A stretch of 64,000 nt of DNA from Streptomyces diacarni (GCF_003323715.1 NZ_QOIN01000042.1:248001-312000); one strand, 5' to 3'; shown: positions 7,100-16,634, numbered from the stretch's first letter. The notes: generated by a model not told the origin, from the letters alone. Made by a program: numbers and translations.

Positions 7100-7672
7100 C
7101 TACACGCGCAGGACGGAGAGTTCGACGGGGGTGGGGGGTGGTGCGGGAGCGGGACCGCGCACGGGGGGCCGCTCGTGCGCCGCCCCGATGGCGGCGTGCG
7201 ACTCGGGGGTGGGGCAGAGCGGGAGCGCGAGGGGAAGTGTCTGCTGCGCGGCCGCCGAGGGCGCGGCCGGAAGTCCGCCGCCCTCGCCGCGCGACTTGTG
7301 GCAGCGCGAGGAGCCCGCGTCGTCCGCGACGAGGTGATCGTCAAAACCCGCGGTGCGGCGCGTTGAGGCGTCGCCGTACGGGGCCGGTCCGGAGTGCGGC
7401 GTCACGGAGGAGGCGGAAGCCGGGACAGCGGGCGGGGCCGGAACCGCGGAAGCGGCCGAGGCCGAGGCCGGTGTCGAAACCGACGCCGGTGTCGACACCG
7501 ACGCCGGTGTCGAGGCCGTCGTGGGGGCCGGGGTCGTCGTGGGGGCCGCACCGGCCGACGCGGAAGCCGGCCCGCACAGTCCGAGCAGCAGCGCGGCCAT
7601 CAGGACGAGCAGGGGGCCGCCGAGCACGGCGGCGACCTGCCGCGCCCGTGCTGTCTGCCCGCCACCGATCAT
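7100..7672 (-). CDS. Small exported or membrane protein, DUF6153-like
   Basis: 190 residues. A hydrophobic helix near residues 13-38 (VLGGPLLVLMAALLLGLCG) is followed by an extracytoplasmic Ala/Thr/Pro-rich linker with the repeats STPASVSTPASVS, a few His/Cys residues (SSRCHKSRG, ALPLCPTPESHAA) and the C-terminus PVELSVLRV. Small streptomycete proteins with one N-terminal helix, spaced Cys and a -LSVLR(I/V) end are grouped, as I recall, as DUF6153; the match is tentative. ATG at 7672 is the best start because it places the helix at the N-terminus. It heads the thiol-redox cluster running to 4487, so a role in metal or thiol handling is possible. Confidence 0.6.
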   Translation of the reverse strand: MIGGGQTARARQVAAVLGGPLLVLMAALLLGLCGPASASAGAAPTTTPAPTTASTPASVSTPASVSTPASASAASAVPAPPAVPASASSVTPHSGPAPYGDASTRRTAGFDDHLVADDAGSSRCHKSRGEGGGLPAAPSAAAQQTLPLALPLCPTPESHAAIGAAHERPPVRGPAPAPPPTPVELSVLRV

Positions 7673-7717
7673 GCCGCCCACCCTAACGGTGCCGCTGCCC
7701 CGCAGGCCGGTACCGGC

Positions 7718-7744
7718 CCGGTGACCGGTCCGGTGCGTCACCGG
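7718..7744. promoter_or_regulatory. Inverted repeat CCGGTGAC-N11-GTCACCGG
   Basis: A perfect 8-bp inverted repeat lies between the divergent starts of the DUF6153-like gene (7672) and hrpA (7855). The position suits an operator; the binding protein is unknown. Confidence 0.35.
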
Positions 7745-7854
7745 AGTGCACGGCGCCTGCCGGGGCCCGCACGCCGGTCCCCGCCTCCCTGGACCCGTGC
7801 CGCGGGCAAACTGTTCGCCATACCGTCCCCGGGGGTGAGATCCTGGGGCACGGT

Positions 7855-10800
7855 ATGTCGACTCCCACTCCCTCCCCGCACGAGCCGGCGGCACGGCAGC
7901 AGACGGCACCGCAGCAGACGGCACGCCGGCCGGCGGCGTCGCGCCGGACGGCACCGCAGCAGGCGGCGAGCCCGCACGAGCTGACGGCTCGCCTCCCCGC
8001 TCTCATGCTCGGTGACCAGGACCGGCTGGCCCGCCGGCTGGCGGGTGCCCGGAAGATCCGCAAGGGGGAGGCCCGCGCGGCCGTCCTCGCGGAGATCTCC
8101 GCCGCGATGGACGCCTCCGAGCTGCGGGTGGCCGCCCGCCGCGAGGCGGTCCCGCGGATCACCTATCCCGAGCAGCTGCCGGTCAGCCAGAAGAAGGACG
8201 CGATCCTCGAGGCCGTCCGCGACCACCAGGTGGTGATCGTGGCGGGTGAGACGGGCTCGGGCAAGACGACGCAGATCCCGAAGATCTGCATGGAGCTGGG
8301 ACGCGGCATCCACGGGGTGATCGGTCACACGCAGCCGCGCCGGATCGCGGCGCGTACGGTCGCCGAGCGGGTGGCCGAGGAGCTGGGGTCGCAGCTGGGC
8401 GAGGCCGTCGGCTGGAAGGTGCGCTTCACCGACCAGGTGAAGGACCACACGCTGGTCAAGCTGATGACGGACGGCATTCTGCTGGCGGAGATCCAGCAGG
8501 ACCGCGAGCTGCGCCAGTACGACACGCTCATCATCGACGAGGCGCACGAGCGCTCGCTCAACATCGACTTCCTGCTGGGGTATCTGGCGCAGCTGCTGCC
8601 CAAGCGGCCCGATCTGAAGGTCGTCATCACGTCGGCGACGATCGATCCCGAGCGTTTTTCCCGGCACTTCGGCAACGCGCCGATCGTGGAGGTCAGCGGC
8701 CGTACGTATCCGGTGGAGGTGCGTTACCGGCCGCTCCTGGAGGAGGAGTCCGAGGCTCCGGACCGCGACCAGGTCACCGCGATCTCGGACGCGGTGGACG
8801 AGCTGCACGCCGAGGGCCCCGGCGGCATCCTGGTGTTCCTCTCGGGGGAGCGGGAGATCCGCGACACGGCGGACGCGCTGGAGAAGAAGTTCAGACGGGC
8901 CCAGGGCCATCAGCCGGGCCGCGCCGACGTGGAGATCCTGCCCCTGTACGCGCGGTTGTCGCACCAGGAGCAGCACCGGGTCTTCCAGGCGCACTCCGGC
9001 CGCCGCGTCGTGCTGGCGACCAACGTGGCGGAGACGTCGCTGACGGTGCCCGGCATCAAGTACGTCATCGACCCGGGGACCGCCCGCATCTCGCGCTACA
9101 GCCACCGTACGAAGGTGCAGCGGCTGCCGATCGAGCCGGTCAGCCAGGCGAGCGCCAACCAGCGCAAGGGGCGTTCGGGTCGTACGTCCGAGGGCATCTG
9201 CATCCGGCTGTACTCGGAGGAGGACTTCCTCTCCCGGCCGGAGTTCACCGATCCGGAGATCCTGCGCACCAACCTGGCCTCGGTCATTCTCCAGATGACG
9301 GCCGCCGGGCTCGGGGACATCGAGAAGTTCCCCTTCATCGACCCTCCGGACCACCGTTCCATCAAGGCGGGCGTGCAGCTGCTGGAGGAGCTGGGCGCAC
9401 TGGAGACCCGGCAGACGCAGCGGACTCAGGAGTCTCAGGAGACCCGACAGACACAGCAGGCCCAGCAGACACAGCAGGCGCGGAAGCTGACGAGGACGGG
9501 CCGCAGCCTCGCCCAGCTGCCCGTCGACCCGCGGCTGGCCCGGATGGTGCTGGAGGCCGACCGGAACGGCTGCGCGCACGAGGTCATGGTGATCGCGGCG
9601 GCGCTCTCCATCCAGGACCCTCGCGAACGCCCCGCCGACAAGCAGCAGCAGGCCGACCAGCAGCACGCCCGCTTCAAGGACGAGACCAGCGACTTCCTCG
9701 CGTTCCTGAACCTGTGGCGCTATGTGCGGGAGCAGCAGCGGGAGCTGTCCTCGTCCGCCTTCCGCCGGCTGTGCAAGTCCGAGTTCCTCAACTACCTGCG
9801 CATACGCGAGTGGCAGGACATCTACAGCCAGCTGCGGCAGGTCGCGAGAACGATGAAGATCCGGCCGTCCGAGCCGGGCGGCCGCGGCGGCTCGGACGGA
9901 TCGGGCGAGACGGGCGGCTCGGGCGACACGGGCGGCTCGGACGGCAGCGAGCCGTCGCCGGACGCCGTGCACCAGTCGCTGCTGGCCGGGCTGTTGTCGC
10001 ACATCGGCCTCAAGGACACCGAGAAGAACGAGTATTTGGGTGCGCGCAGTGCCAAGTTCGCGGTCTTCCCCGGCTCGGCGCTCTTCAAGAAGCCGCCGCG
10101 CTGGGTGATGTCGGCCGAGCTGGTGGAGACGTCGCGGCTGTGGGCGCGGGTCAACGCGAGGATCGACCCGGAGTGGATCGAGCCGCTGGCCCAGCACCTG
10201 GTCAAGCGCACGTACAGCGAGCCGCACTGGGAACAGAAGCAGGCGGCGGTGGTGGCGTTCGAGCGGGTGACGCTGTACGGGGTGCCGATCGTCGCGCAGC
10301 GGAAGGTCAACTACGGCCGGATCGACGCGGAGACCTCGCGGGACCTGTTCCTGCGCAACGCGCTGGTGGAGGGCGACTGGCGCACCCACCACCAGTTCTT
10401 CCACGACAACCGCAAGCTGCTCGACGAGGTGGAGGAGCTGGAGCACCGGGCGCGGCGCCGCGGCATCCTCGTCGACGACGAGACGCTGTACGACTTCTAC
10501 GACCAGCGCGTGCCCGAACACGTGGTCTCGGGCGCGCACTTCGACGCGTGGTGGAAGAAGAAGCGGCGCGACGAGCCCGACCTGCTCAACTTCGAGAAGT
10601 CGATGCTCATCAGCGACCGCGCCGAGGAGATCTCCGCCTCCGACTACCCGGACGTGTGGCGGCAGGGCGGCCTGGCGCTCCCGGTGACCTACCAGTTCGA
10701 GCCGGGCGCGGACGCCGACGGTGTGACCGTCCACGTGCCGCTCCAGGTGCTCAACCAGGTCACAGCGGAGGGCTTCGACTGGCAGATCCCGGGGCTGCGC

Positions 10801-12117
10801 GAGGACCTGGTCACCGAGCTGATCAGGTCGCTGCCCAAGGCCGTCCGCCGCCACTACGTGCCCGCGCCGAACTTCGCCAAGGAGTTCCTGCGCCGGGCCG
10901 CTCCAGGGCAGGAGCCGCTCACGTACACGCTGGCGCGGGAGCTCAAGCGGATGGTCGGGGTGCCGGTCGCGGCCCAGGACTTCGACTGGTCGAAGGTCCC
11001 CGACCACCTGAAGATCACCTTCCGGGTGACGGACGAGCGGCGCCGCAAGCTGGCGGAGAGCAAGGACGTCGAACGGCTCCAGGTCCAGCTCAGGTCGCAG
11101 ACGCAGACGGCGATCTCCAAGGCGTTCGACTCCTCGGCGCGTGCGGCGCACAAGAAGGCCCGCAAGGCCGCTCAGGGCGCCGGGGGGACGCCGCAGGGAC
11201 CGGAGTCCGGCACGGACGCGGCAGCCGCCGCGCCTGCCCCCTCCTTCCAGCGTTCAGGGCTGACGAGCTGGACGGTCGGCAGCCTGCCGCGCACGTTCGA
11301 GACGCGGCGCGCGGGCCAGCCGGTCAAGGCGTATCCGGCGCTCGCGGACGAGGGCGCCTCGGTCGGGGTGCGGCTCTACGACACGGAGGCGGAGCAGCGC
11401 ACCGCCATGTGGCGCGGCACCAGGCGCCTCATCCTGCTCAACCTCCCCTCCGACCCGGCGAAGTTCGCGCAGTCGAAGCTGGACAACCGGCAGAAGCTGG
11501 CGCTCTCCCGCTCCCCCCACGGCAGCGTGCAGGCCCTGTTCGAGGACTGTGTCGCGGCGACCGTCGACCAGCTGGTCGCGGGGCGCGGCGGCCCCGCCTG
11601 GGACGAGGAGTCCTTCCGCAAGCTGTTCGACGCCGTACGGGCCGACCTGGTCGACGCCACGCTGCGCACGGTCCGCCAGGTGCAGGAGGTGCTGGCGGCC
11701 TGGCACTCGTGCGAAGGGCGGCTGCGGGCGACGACCAGCCCGGTGCTCGCCGACTCGGTCGCCGACGTCCGCGGGCAGCTCGCCGACCTGGTCAAGCCCG
11801 GCTTCGTGACCGAGCACGGCGCCGGACGGCTGCCCGACCTGATGCGCTATCTCGTCGCCGCCGACCGGCGCCTCCAGCAGCTTCCGCACCACGTCGAACG
11901 GGACCGCACCCGGATGGCCAAGGTGCACGAGATGCGGGACGAGTACCTGTGGCTGCTGGAGCAGTTCCCGCCGGGCCGCCCGGTGCCGCAGGCCGCGCGG
12001 GACATCCGCTGGATGCTCGAGGAGCTGCGCGTCAGCTACTTCGCGCACGCTCTCGGCACCGCCTATCCCGTCTCGGACAAGCGGATCGTGAAGGCGGTGG
12101 ATGCCGCCGCTCCGTGA
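7855..12117 (+). CDS. hrpA: ATP-dependent RNA helicase HrpA
   Basis: 1,420-residue DEAH-box helicase acting on RNA in the cytoplasm. Visible motifs: Walker A GETGSGKTTQ (~residues 130-139), DEAH (~227-230), SAT (TSATID, ~260) and motif VI QRKGRSGRTSEG (~436-447). The C-terminal half carries the OB-fold/DUF3418 region typical of bacterial HrpA. The first ~45 residues are a Gln/Ala/Arg-rich extension with RRTAPQQ repeats, and residues ~520-545 hold a Gln/Thr run (TRQTQRTQES, then QTQQAQQTQQ); neither is part of the family core. The usual length is about 1,300 residues, so these inserts explain the excess. ATG at 7855 is used; a start near 8005 (MLGDQDRL) would drop the extension. Confidence 0.95.
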   Translation: MSTPTPSPHEPAARQQTAPQQTARRPAASRRTAPQQAASPHELTARLPALMLGDQDRLARRLAGARKIRKGEARAAVLAEISAAMDASELRVAARREAVPRITYPEQLPVSQKKDAILEAVRDHQVVIVAGETGSGKTTQIPKICMELGRGIHGVIGHTQPRRIAARTVAERVAEELGSQLGEAVGWKVRFTDQVKDHTLVKLMTDGILLAEIQQDRELRQYDTLIIDEAHERSLNIDFLLGYLAQLLPKRPDLKVVITSATIDPERFSRHFGNAPIVEVSGRTYPVEVRYRPLLEEESEAPDRDQVTAISDAVDELHAEGPGGILVFLSGEREIRDTADALEKKFRRAQGHQPGRADVEILPLYARLSHQEQHRVFQAHSGRRVVLATNVAETSLTVPGIKYVIDPGTARISRYSHRTKVQRLPIEPVSQASANQRKGRSGRTSEGICIRLYSEEDFLSRPEFTDPEILRTNLASVILQMTAAGLGDIEKFPFIDPPDHRSIKAGVQLLEELGALETRQTQRTQESQETRQTQQAQQTQQARKLTRTGRSLAQLPVDPRLARMVLEADRNGCAHEVMVIAAALSIQDPRERPADKQQQADQQHARFKDETSDFLAFLNLWRYVREQQRELSSSAFRRLCKSEFLNYLRIREWQDIYSQLRQVARTMKIRPSEPGGRGGSDGSGETGGSGDTGGSDGSEPSPDAVHQSLLAGLLSHIGLKDTEKNEYLGARSAKFAVFPGSALFKKPPRWVMSAELVETSRLWARVNARIDPEWIEPLAQHLVKRTYSEPHWEQKQAAVVAFERVTLYGVPIVAQRKVNYGRIDAETSRDLFLRNALVEGDWRTHHQFFHDNRKLLDEVEELEHRARRRGILVDDETLYDFYDQRVPEHVVSGAHFDAWWKKKRRDEPDLLNFEKSMLISDRAEEISASDYPDVWRQGGLALPVTYQFEPGADADGVTVHVPLQVLNQVTAEGFDWQIPGLREDLVTELIRSLPKAVRRHYVPAPNFAKEFLRRAAPGQEPLTYTLARELKRMVGVPVAAQDFDWSKVPDHLKITFRVTDERRRKLAESKDVERLQVQLRSQTQTAISKAFDSSARAAHKKARKAAQGAGGTPQGPESGTDAAAAAPAPSFQRSGLTSWTVGSLPRTFETRRAGQPVKAYPALADEGASVGVRLYDTEAEQRTAMWRGTRRLILLNLPSDPAKFAQSKLDNRQKLALSRSPHGSVQALFEDCVAATVDQLVAGRGGPAWDEESFRKLFDAVRADLVDATLRTVRQVQEVLAAWHSCEGRLRATTSPVLADSVADVRGQLADLVKPGFVTEHGAGRLPDLMRYLVAADRRLQQLPHHVERDRTRMAKVHEMRDEYLWLLEQFPPGRPVPQAARDIRWMLEELRVSYFAHALGTAYPVSDKRIVKAVDAAAP

Positions 12118-12164
12118 GCAGTTGTGCGCGGTGAGTGAGTTCGCTTCGCGGGGCAGGGCTGCTG

Positions 12165-12170
12165 TAGAGT
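12165..12170 (+). promoter_or_regulatory. Candidate -10 box of tRNA-Asp
   Basis: TAGAGT ends 13 bases before the tRNA start, matching the same hexamer before other tRNAs in this window. No clear -35 box is seen. Confidence 0.4.
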
Positions 12171-12182
12171 TCCATCTCGCGA

Positions 12183-12257
12183 GGTCCTGTGGAGCAGCTT
12201 GGAGTGCTCGCCACCCTGTCAAGGTGGAGGCCGCGGGTTCAAATCCCGTCAGGACCG
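12183..12257 (+). tRNA. tRNA-Asp (anticodon GTC), second copy
   Basis: 75 bases, acceptor GGTCCTG/CAGGACC, anticodon GTC, discriminator G. It differs by a single D-arm base from the copy at 1185 on the same strand. It lies 65 bases after hrpA and is followed by a strong terminator. Confidence 0.95.
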
Positions 12258-12265
12258 CACTACCG

Positions 12266-12299
12266 AAGGGCCCGGGTAACGGTTGTTACCCGGGCCCTT
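12266..12299 (+). terminator. tRNA-Asp terminator
   Basis: A 15-bp stem (AAGGGCCCGGGTAAC, its complement at 12285-12299) with a 4-base loop ends in TTTTC. Confidence 0.85.
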
Positions 12300-12480
12300 T
12301 TCGCGCTGCTCGCACTCCCGTCACCTTTCGCGGTGTTCCGCCATCCCGTCGCCACCCCGCCCCCCGGGTCGCGTGCCCTCCAGGAGCCCGGCCGGGCCGG
12401 GGATCGTCCGTAGCCGAAAGAGTCATCCGTGTTGACGGCTACCTGCTGCGTGGGTACTCCTAGCCGTGGAGGTGACGGCG

Positions 12481-12651
12481 ATGGCGGCGGGGTTCGGCGA
12501 CGCGGCCCGGCGGGAGGCGCGCGCGCTCCTGCGGACGCATCTGGCCGGTGTGGGGCGCCGGCGGCACGCGACCCGGCACTGCCCGCACTGCCATCGGCTG
12601 CTGCGCCTGGCGCTGAGATCCCCGCGCACGGCCCATCGCGAGGGCAAGTGA
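12481..12651 (+). CDS. Small CPHC protein, DUF6274-like
   Basis: 56 residues, very basic. The centre reads TRHCPHCHRLLRLAL with CxxC and flanking His, as in zinc-binding knuckles. It matches my memory of the streptomycete DUF6274 family found next to bldC; function unknown. ATG at 12481 is chosen because GGAGG lies eight bases before it; an in-frame GTG at 12466 lacks such a site. It lies between tRNA-Asp and bldC and is convergent with bldC. Confidence 0.7.
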   Translation: MAAGFGDAARREARALLRTHLAGVGRRRHATRHCPHCHRLLRLALRSPRTAHREGK

Positions 12652-13110
12652 CGGGCCCCACCACCCTGTTGGCGCAATATCGCACGGGTGCCGATCATCT
12701 CAAGACCCGCCCGGTGTGGCGGGTGTCACTCAACTTCGCCGTACTCATCGGGAACATGAGGCACCCTCAGACACCGTCAATTTAATATGTGCAATTGCAC
12801 TGTCTTCCCACCCATGGGCGGCCCACCGCCCCGGAAACCCTCACCGGTACCCGCACAGGCGGCCCCAGAACCGCTCAGCAGCGCGCACCAACCCCCAGCG
12901 GGAGCGCGTGCGGTGGCACAAAAAAGATCGCGCTGGACCCGGCGGAGTCCAGCGCGATCGACGGCGAAGCGCTGTTGGGGCAGCGGCCTGGCCTGATGTG
13001 GCTGGTGGTGCTGGTGGTGCTGGTCGTGCTGGTGCTGCTGGGCACCGTTTCGGGGAGGGGGCCCCAAAAATGCCCTTCTGTGGTGCTGTCGTGCCTGGTC
13101 AGAAGCCTGA
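12652..13110. other. Gap between DUF6274-like gene and bldC
   Basis: No supported gene. It holds the palindrome GTGCAATTGCAC (12789-12800), the bldC-side terminator (12926-12959) and a GTGCTGGTG-type microsatellite (about 13003-13040). The microsatellite makes one frame look like a membrane helix (LVVLVVLVVLV), but no start or codon pattern supports a gene. Confidence 0.6.
12926..12959 (-). terminator. bldC terminator with U-tract
   Basis: A 13-bp perfect stem (GATCGCGCTGGAC and complement) is preceded on the plus strand by six A, so minus-strand transcripts end in hairpin plus UUUUUU. This is an intrinsic terminator for bldC, giving a ~150-base 3' tail. Confidence 0.85.
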
Positions 13111-13317
13111 TCAGGCCTCGCTGCGCTGCTGCGGGATACCCGCCAGCAGAGCGCGAACCTCCGCCTCGCGGTAGCGGCGGTGTCCTCCGAGCGTGCGGAT
13201 GGACGTGAGCTTGCCCGCCTTTGCCCAGCGCGTGACCGTCTTGGGGTCCACGCGGAACATCGTGGCAACCTCAGCCGGGGTCAACAGCGGCTCGGCATCA
13301 GGGGTGCGAGCGGTCAT
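13111..13317 (-). CDS. bldC: Developmental regulator BldC (MerR-like winged helix)
   Basis: 68-residue DNA-binding protein: LTPAEVATMFRVDPKTVTRWAKAGKLTSIRTLGGHRRYREAEV is the MerR-type winged helix, with no effector domain. BldC controls the timing of sporulation and antibiotic genes in Streptomyces by binding cooperatively to AT-rich direct repeats. GAGGAGG lies seven bases before the ATG. An inverted repeat (13334-13355) sits in the leader just upstream. The C-terminal GIPQQRSEA and the neighbours (DUF6274-like, hypothetical, vdh) fit the known bldC locus. Confidence 0.97.
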   Translation of the reverse strand: MTARTPDAEPLLTPAEVATMFRVDPKTVTRWAKAGKLTSIRTLGGHRRYREAEVRALLAGIPQQRSEA

Positions 13318-13849
13318 GAGCGGCCTCCTCGGGAGAACCGAACCATCACGGTTCTTTCCTCTAAATTCTGCACCTTGACCCGCGTTGCCCGATATGGCGG
13401 ACGCGAGCCGAGTCGGTTATAGGACGAACGGCTTGTCCTCGGCACTACAACTACACCATCTGTCCAGCCACGTCGGCCAAACCGATGGAATTGCCCTCTC
13501 AGGTGTTCAACCTCGGCGGAAGCCAATGGACCGTCCCATAGCGGACAGTCATCCCACCATGACAATCAGTCACAACGGGAGCAGGGGTCACCAGACCCAC
13601 CAAGGAGCGCAATACCGATGTATCCACCCATAGTTGGGCGGAAGGAGTCCCGTGCGAACTCCTTGTCCTATTTTGACACGAGGGGTAGCTCTGAGAGCAA
13701 GACCCGTTTAAGTGCAATCCATCACGCTTGAGGCAAAGACCCGGTTCGGGACGTAGGTCCCACTCCTCCCCCGCCTGCGCGGGCTCCCGGCCGGCGCCGG
13801 GAGAGGGCCCGGTGACAGCCCTCCCCCTGTGCGGCGGGTGGGTGGCGCC
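13318..13849. other. bldC upstream region
   Basis: 530 bases without a supported gene and with lower G+C than its surroundings, as expected for a developmental promoter region. Besides the leader repeat it holds a hairpin AAGGAGT-N9-ACTCCTT (13642-13664) near TATTTTGAC, which may end transcription arriving from the gene at 13850-14725. Confidence 0.5.
13334..13355. promoter_or_regulatory. Inverted repeat in bldC leader
   Basis: AGAACCG-N8-CGGTTCT lies 17 bases before the bldC ATG, just upstream of its ribosome site. It could be an mRNA hairpin or an operator. Confidence 0.4.
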
Positions 13850-14725
13850 TCAGTTCGCGTACTGGAGCTGCCGGACCGCCCTCCAGCGCTCCGTCAGCCG
13901 CTCGTACGCCGCACCCGCCCGCTCACCGTCGCCGGCGCGCAGTGCGGTCAGGCCCTCCGCGACGTCGGCGGCGGAGTGGTCTCCCGCGAGCTGCTCCTCG
14001 GGGATCGCGTGGGCCAGCCCGCCGTAGTCCAGTTCGACGAGGGACCGCGGATGGAACTCCTCCAGCCAGCGGCCCACGTCGATCAGTCCCTCGACGAGCG
14101 GCCCCTCCTCCAGCTCTTCGCGGAGCACCTTCAGGCCGCGGGCGAGGCGACGCCTCGCCTCCACCATGGGAGTGCGATAGCGGAGAACGAACTGCTGTCC
14201 GCTCTCCTGACCCGATTCCGGCTTCGCAAACTCCCTTTCTTCGTCGACGAAAAGAACGAACCACCGCACGGGCACGTGCCACAGCGCGGTGCGGATCCAG
14301 GGGCGGGCGTCCGGGTTGCCCTCCCGCCACTGTTCGTAGTCGGCCGCGGCCTGCCGGCGCACGACCGGCGGCACCGCCGCGTCCAGCACCGTCTGCGGCA
14401 GGTCGAGTTCGCGGTTGCCCGCGGCCTGGGTCAGTGCGCTGAGCGCCTGCCAGCCGCGCAGCCGGGTGCGCCAGGGGCACACACAGGTCACGCCGTCCAC
14501 GTCCGTCACGAACGCCTCGGCGCTCTCCCGCACCGGCACCACCACGGGCGGCACCGGCACCAAGTCGGCCAGAGCCCGGCGGATTTCGTCCTGCGCGGTG
14601 GGAAAGCGCTCCTCCTTCGCATACGCGATCCAGTGCGAGCGCTCCGGCTCGGGAAAGGCTGCCAGCGGTTCATAGACCCGCAGGTACGCCGCGTACGGGA
14701 CGATGACCGGGGCTTTCTCAGCCAC
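13850..14725 (-). CDS. Conserved hypothetical protein upstream of bldC
   Basis: 291 residues, soluble, no signal or membrane helix. It is rich in Trp/Arg/Glu, with [23 protein letters not shown] at the start, a [18 protein letters not shown] stretch (two Cys) near residue 85 and [12 protein letters not shown] in the middle. I recognise only that such a gene commonly sits between bldC and vdh in Streptomyces. GTG at 14725 gives [14 protein letters not shown], where conservation would be expected to begin; the frame is open further upstream. It is divergent from vdh. Function unknown. Confidence 0.75.
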   Translation of the reverse strand: MAEKAPVIVPYAAYLRVYEPLAAFPEPERSHWIAYAKEERFPTAQDEIRRALADLVPVPPVVVPVRESAEAFVTDVDGVTCVCPWRTRLRGWQALSALTQAAGNRELDLPQTVLDAAVPPVVRRQAAADYEQWREGNPDARPWIRTALWHVPVRWFVLFVDEEREFAKPESGQESGQQFVLRYRTPMVEARRRLARGLKVLREELEEGPLVEGLIDVGRWLEEFHPRSLVELDYGGLAHAIPEEQLAGDHSAADVAEGLTALRAGDGERAGAAYERLTERWRAVRQLQYAN

Positions 14726-14947
14726 GCACTGCCTCCAAGCTCTGACGCAACCGTCCGGCCCCTGGTGAGCGGTCCGGATGCGTTGTGGAACGAACCTGGA
14801 AGACAGTTGACTACCCCGATCGTGGGACCGCAACGTGCCCGGGGCACGGGGGTCGTACGCTGCTTGCGGACCGGCCCCCGCAGGGCACCCACCGCCACAA
14901 GCGGCCCCCGTGCGAGGGGCTACGACGCGATTCCAGGAGTCACTACC

Positions 14948-16072
14948 GTGATCGAGGTATCACCTTCTGCAAGCGTTCCGGCCGGCCTCCCCGCGGGGAA
15001 CCCGGTCACCGCCGCCCTCTTCCACTCCGACCAGGGCGGCCACGAGCAGGTGCTGCTCTGCCAGGACCGCCCCAGCGGGCTCAAAGCCGTCATCGCGCTG
15101 CACTCCACCGCGCTCGGCCCCGCCCTGGGCGGCACCCGCTTCCACGCCTACGCGGGCTCGGCCGACCCCGAGCAGTCCGCGGTGCTCGACGCGCTCAACC
15201 TCGCGCGCGGCATGTCGTACAAGAACGCGCTGGCCGGGCTCGACCACGGCGGCGGCAAGGCCGTGATCATCGGCGACCCCGAGCAGCTCAAGAGCGAGGC
15301 ACTGCTGCGCGCCTACGGGCGCTTCGTCGCCTCGCTGGGCGGCCGCTACGTCACGGCGTGCGACGTGGGCACCTACGTACAGGACATGGACGTGGTGGCC
15401 CAGGAGTGCCGCTGGACCACGGGACGCTCGCCCGAGAACGGGGGCGCGGGCGACTCCTCCGTGCTCACCGCCTTCGGCGTCTTCCAGGGGATGCGGGCCA
15501 GCGCCCAGCACCTGTGGGGCGCCCCCACGCTGCGCGGCAGGCTCGTCGGCGTCGCCGGTGTCGGCAAGGTGGGCAAGCACCTGGTCGACCACCTGCTGCA
15601 GGACGGAGCCCGGGTCGTGGTCACGGACGTGCGCGAGGAGTCCGTGCGCGCGGTGCTGGCGGCCCATCCCGGCGCGCCGCTGACCGCCGCCGCCGACACC
15701 CCGACCCTGCTGCGCACCGAGGGTCTGGACGTGTACGCGCCCTGCGCCCTCGGCGGCGCGCTGGACGACGAGACCGTCGCGGCGCTGAGCGCCAGGATCG
15801 TGTGCGGGGCCGCCAACAACCAGCTCGCCCACCCCGGGGTGGAGAAGGACCTGGCCGACCGCGGCATTCTCTACGCCCCCGACTATGTCGTGAACGCGGG
15901 CGGCGTGATCCAGGTCGCCGACGAGTTCAACGGCTTCGACTTCACACGCGCGAAGGCAAAGGCAGCGCAAATCCTCGACACCACGACGTCGATTTTCGAG
16001 CGCGCCGCCGCGGACGGCGTGCCGCCGGCGGCCGCCGCCGACCGGCTCGCCGAGCAGCGCATGGGGCTGTGA
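14948..16072 (+). CDS. vdh: Valine dehydrogenase (Glu/Leu/Phe/Val dehydrogenase family)
   Basis: 374-residue NAD-dependent amino-acid dehydrogenase that deaminates valine and other branched-chain amino acids to 2-keto acids, feeding polyketide precursors and nitrogen. The catalytic region reads [19 protein letters not shown] (Lys near residue 90), and the Rossmann glycine motif is [18 protein letters not shown]. The later [15 protein letters not shown] and [10 protein letters not shown] match the family. GTG at 14948 gives the expected length. It is divergent from the hypothetical gene at 14725. A Leu dehydrogenase specificity is possible, but Vdh is the known occupant of this locus. Confidence 0.92.
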   Translation: MIEVSPSASVPAGLPAGNPVTAALFHSDQGGHEQVLLCQDRPSGLKAVIALHSTALGPALGGTRFHAYAGSADPEQSAVLDALNLARGMSYKNALAGLDHGGGKAVIIGDPEQLKSEALLRAYGRFVASLGGRYVTACDVGTYVQDMDVVAQECRWTTGRSPENGGAGDSSVLTAFGVFQGMRASAQHLWGAPTLRGRLVGVAGVGKVGKHLVDHLLQDGARVVVTDVREESVRAVLAAHPGAPLTAAADTPTLLRTEGLDVYAPCALGGALDDETVAALSARIVCGAANNQLAHPGVEKDLADRGILYAPDYVVNAGGVIQVADEFNGFDFTRAKAKAAQILDTTTSIFERAAADGVPPAAAADRLAEQRMGL

Positions 16073-16376
16073 CAGCTCGGTAAGCGCCGGCTCAGCACCG
16101 CGTGAACAGCGGCGGAGAGATCCGTGACAGTGGTCTCACCACCCCGCGGCGGGTCTCTCCGCTACAGGAAGGTAAAATCAGCACTGACCAGCACCAGGAC
16201 GGTCAACGGGCGCGTCGGACGGCGGCCGTGTCGTGCGGGCGACGTACCGTACGGCGGCGGAAGCAGGTACCGTTGAAGCCCTGAGCACCGGTCTCTCCCC
16301 CGAGAGGCCGCTATGAACCATGAACGCGTGTCAAGACTCTGGGGCCGTCGAGCCCCGTCGTTGAGGGGGTCGAGCC
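16073..16376. other. Leader region of DUF3073 gene
   Basis: About 300 bases without a gene. TAAAAT at 16173-16178 is a fair -10 box, which would give a ~195-base leader. A weak inverted repeat around GTACCGTACGGC follows. No riboswitch class was recognised. Confidence 0.4.
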
Positions 16377-16634
16377 ATGGGGCGCGGCCGGGCCAAGGCC
16401 AAGCAGACGAAGGTCGCCCGCCAGCTGAAGTACAACACTGGCGGGACAGACCTCTCGCGCCTGGCCGAGGAGCTGGGCGCATCGACATCGAACGAGTCGC
16501 CGAACGGCGACCCTTTCGAAGACGATGAGCAGGACCCGTACGCACGGTACGCGGATCTGTACGACGACCAGGAGGAGGACGACAACGGTTCGCCGGAGTC
16601 GTCCGACCACCAGTCGAAGCGCCGCGGCGCCTGA
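16377..16634 (+). CDS. DUF3073 family protein
   Basis: 85 residues. The basic start MGRGRAKAKQTKVARQLKY and the motif YNTGGTDLSRLAEELG define DUF3073; the second half is very acidic (EDDEQDPYARYADLYDDQEEDD). The family is restricted to actinobacteria and has no known function; its charge split suggests nucleic-acid or protein binding. GAGGGGG lies just before the ATG. It is convergent with purM and they share a terminator. Confidence 0.92.
   Translation: MGRGRAKAKQTKVARQLKYNTGGTDLSRLAEELGASTSNESPNGDPFEDDEQDPYARYADLYDDQEEDDNGSPESSDHQSKRRGA

Noticed and set aside
7738..11151. Very long open frame antisense to hrpA (1,137 codons)
   Set aside because: It mirrors the hrpA coding strand; its product is Arg/Leu/His-rich without any domain, and hrpA is certain.
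12789..13208. 139-codon open frame with an apparent membrane helix (LVVLVVLVVLV)
   Set aside because: The helix comes from a GTGCTGGTG microsatellite, the frame crosses the bldC terminator and part of bldC, and there is no ribosome site.
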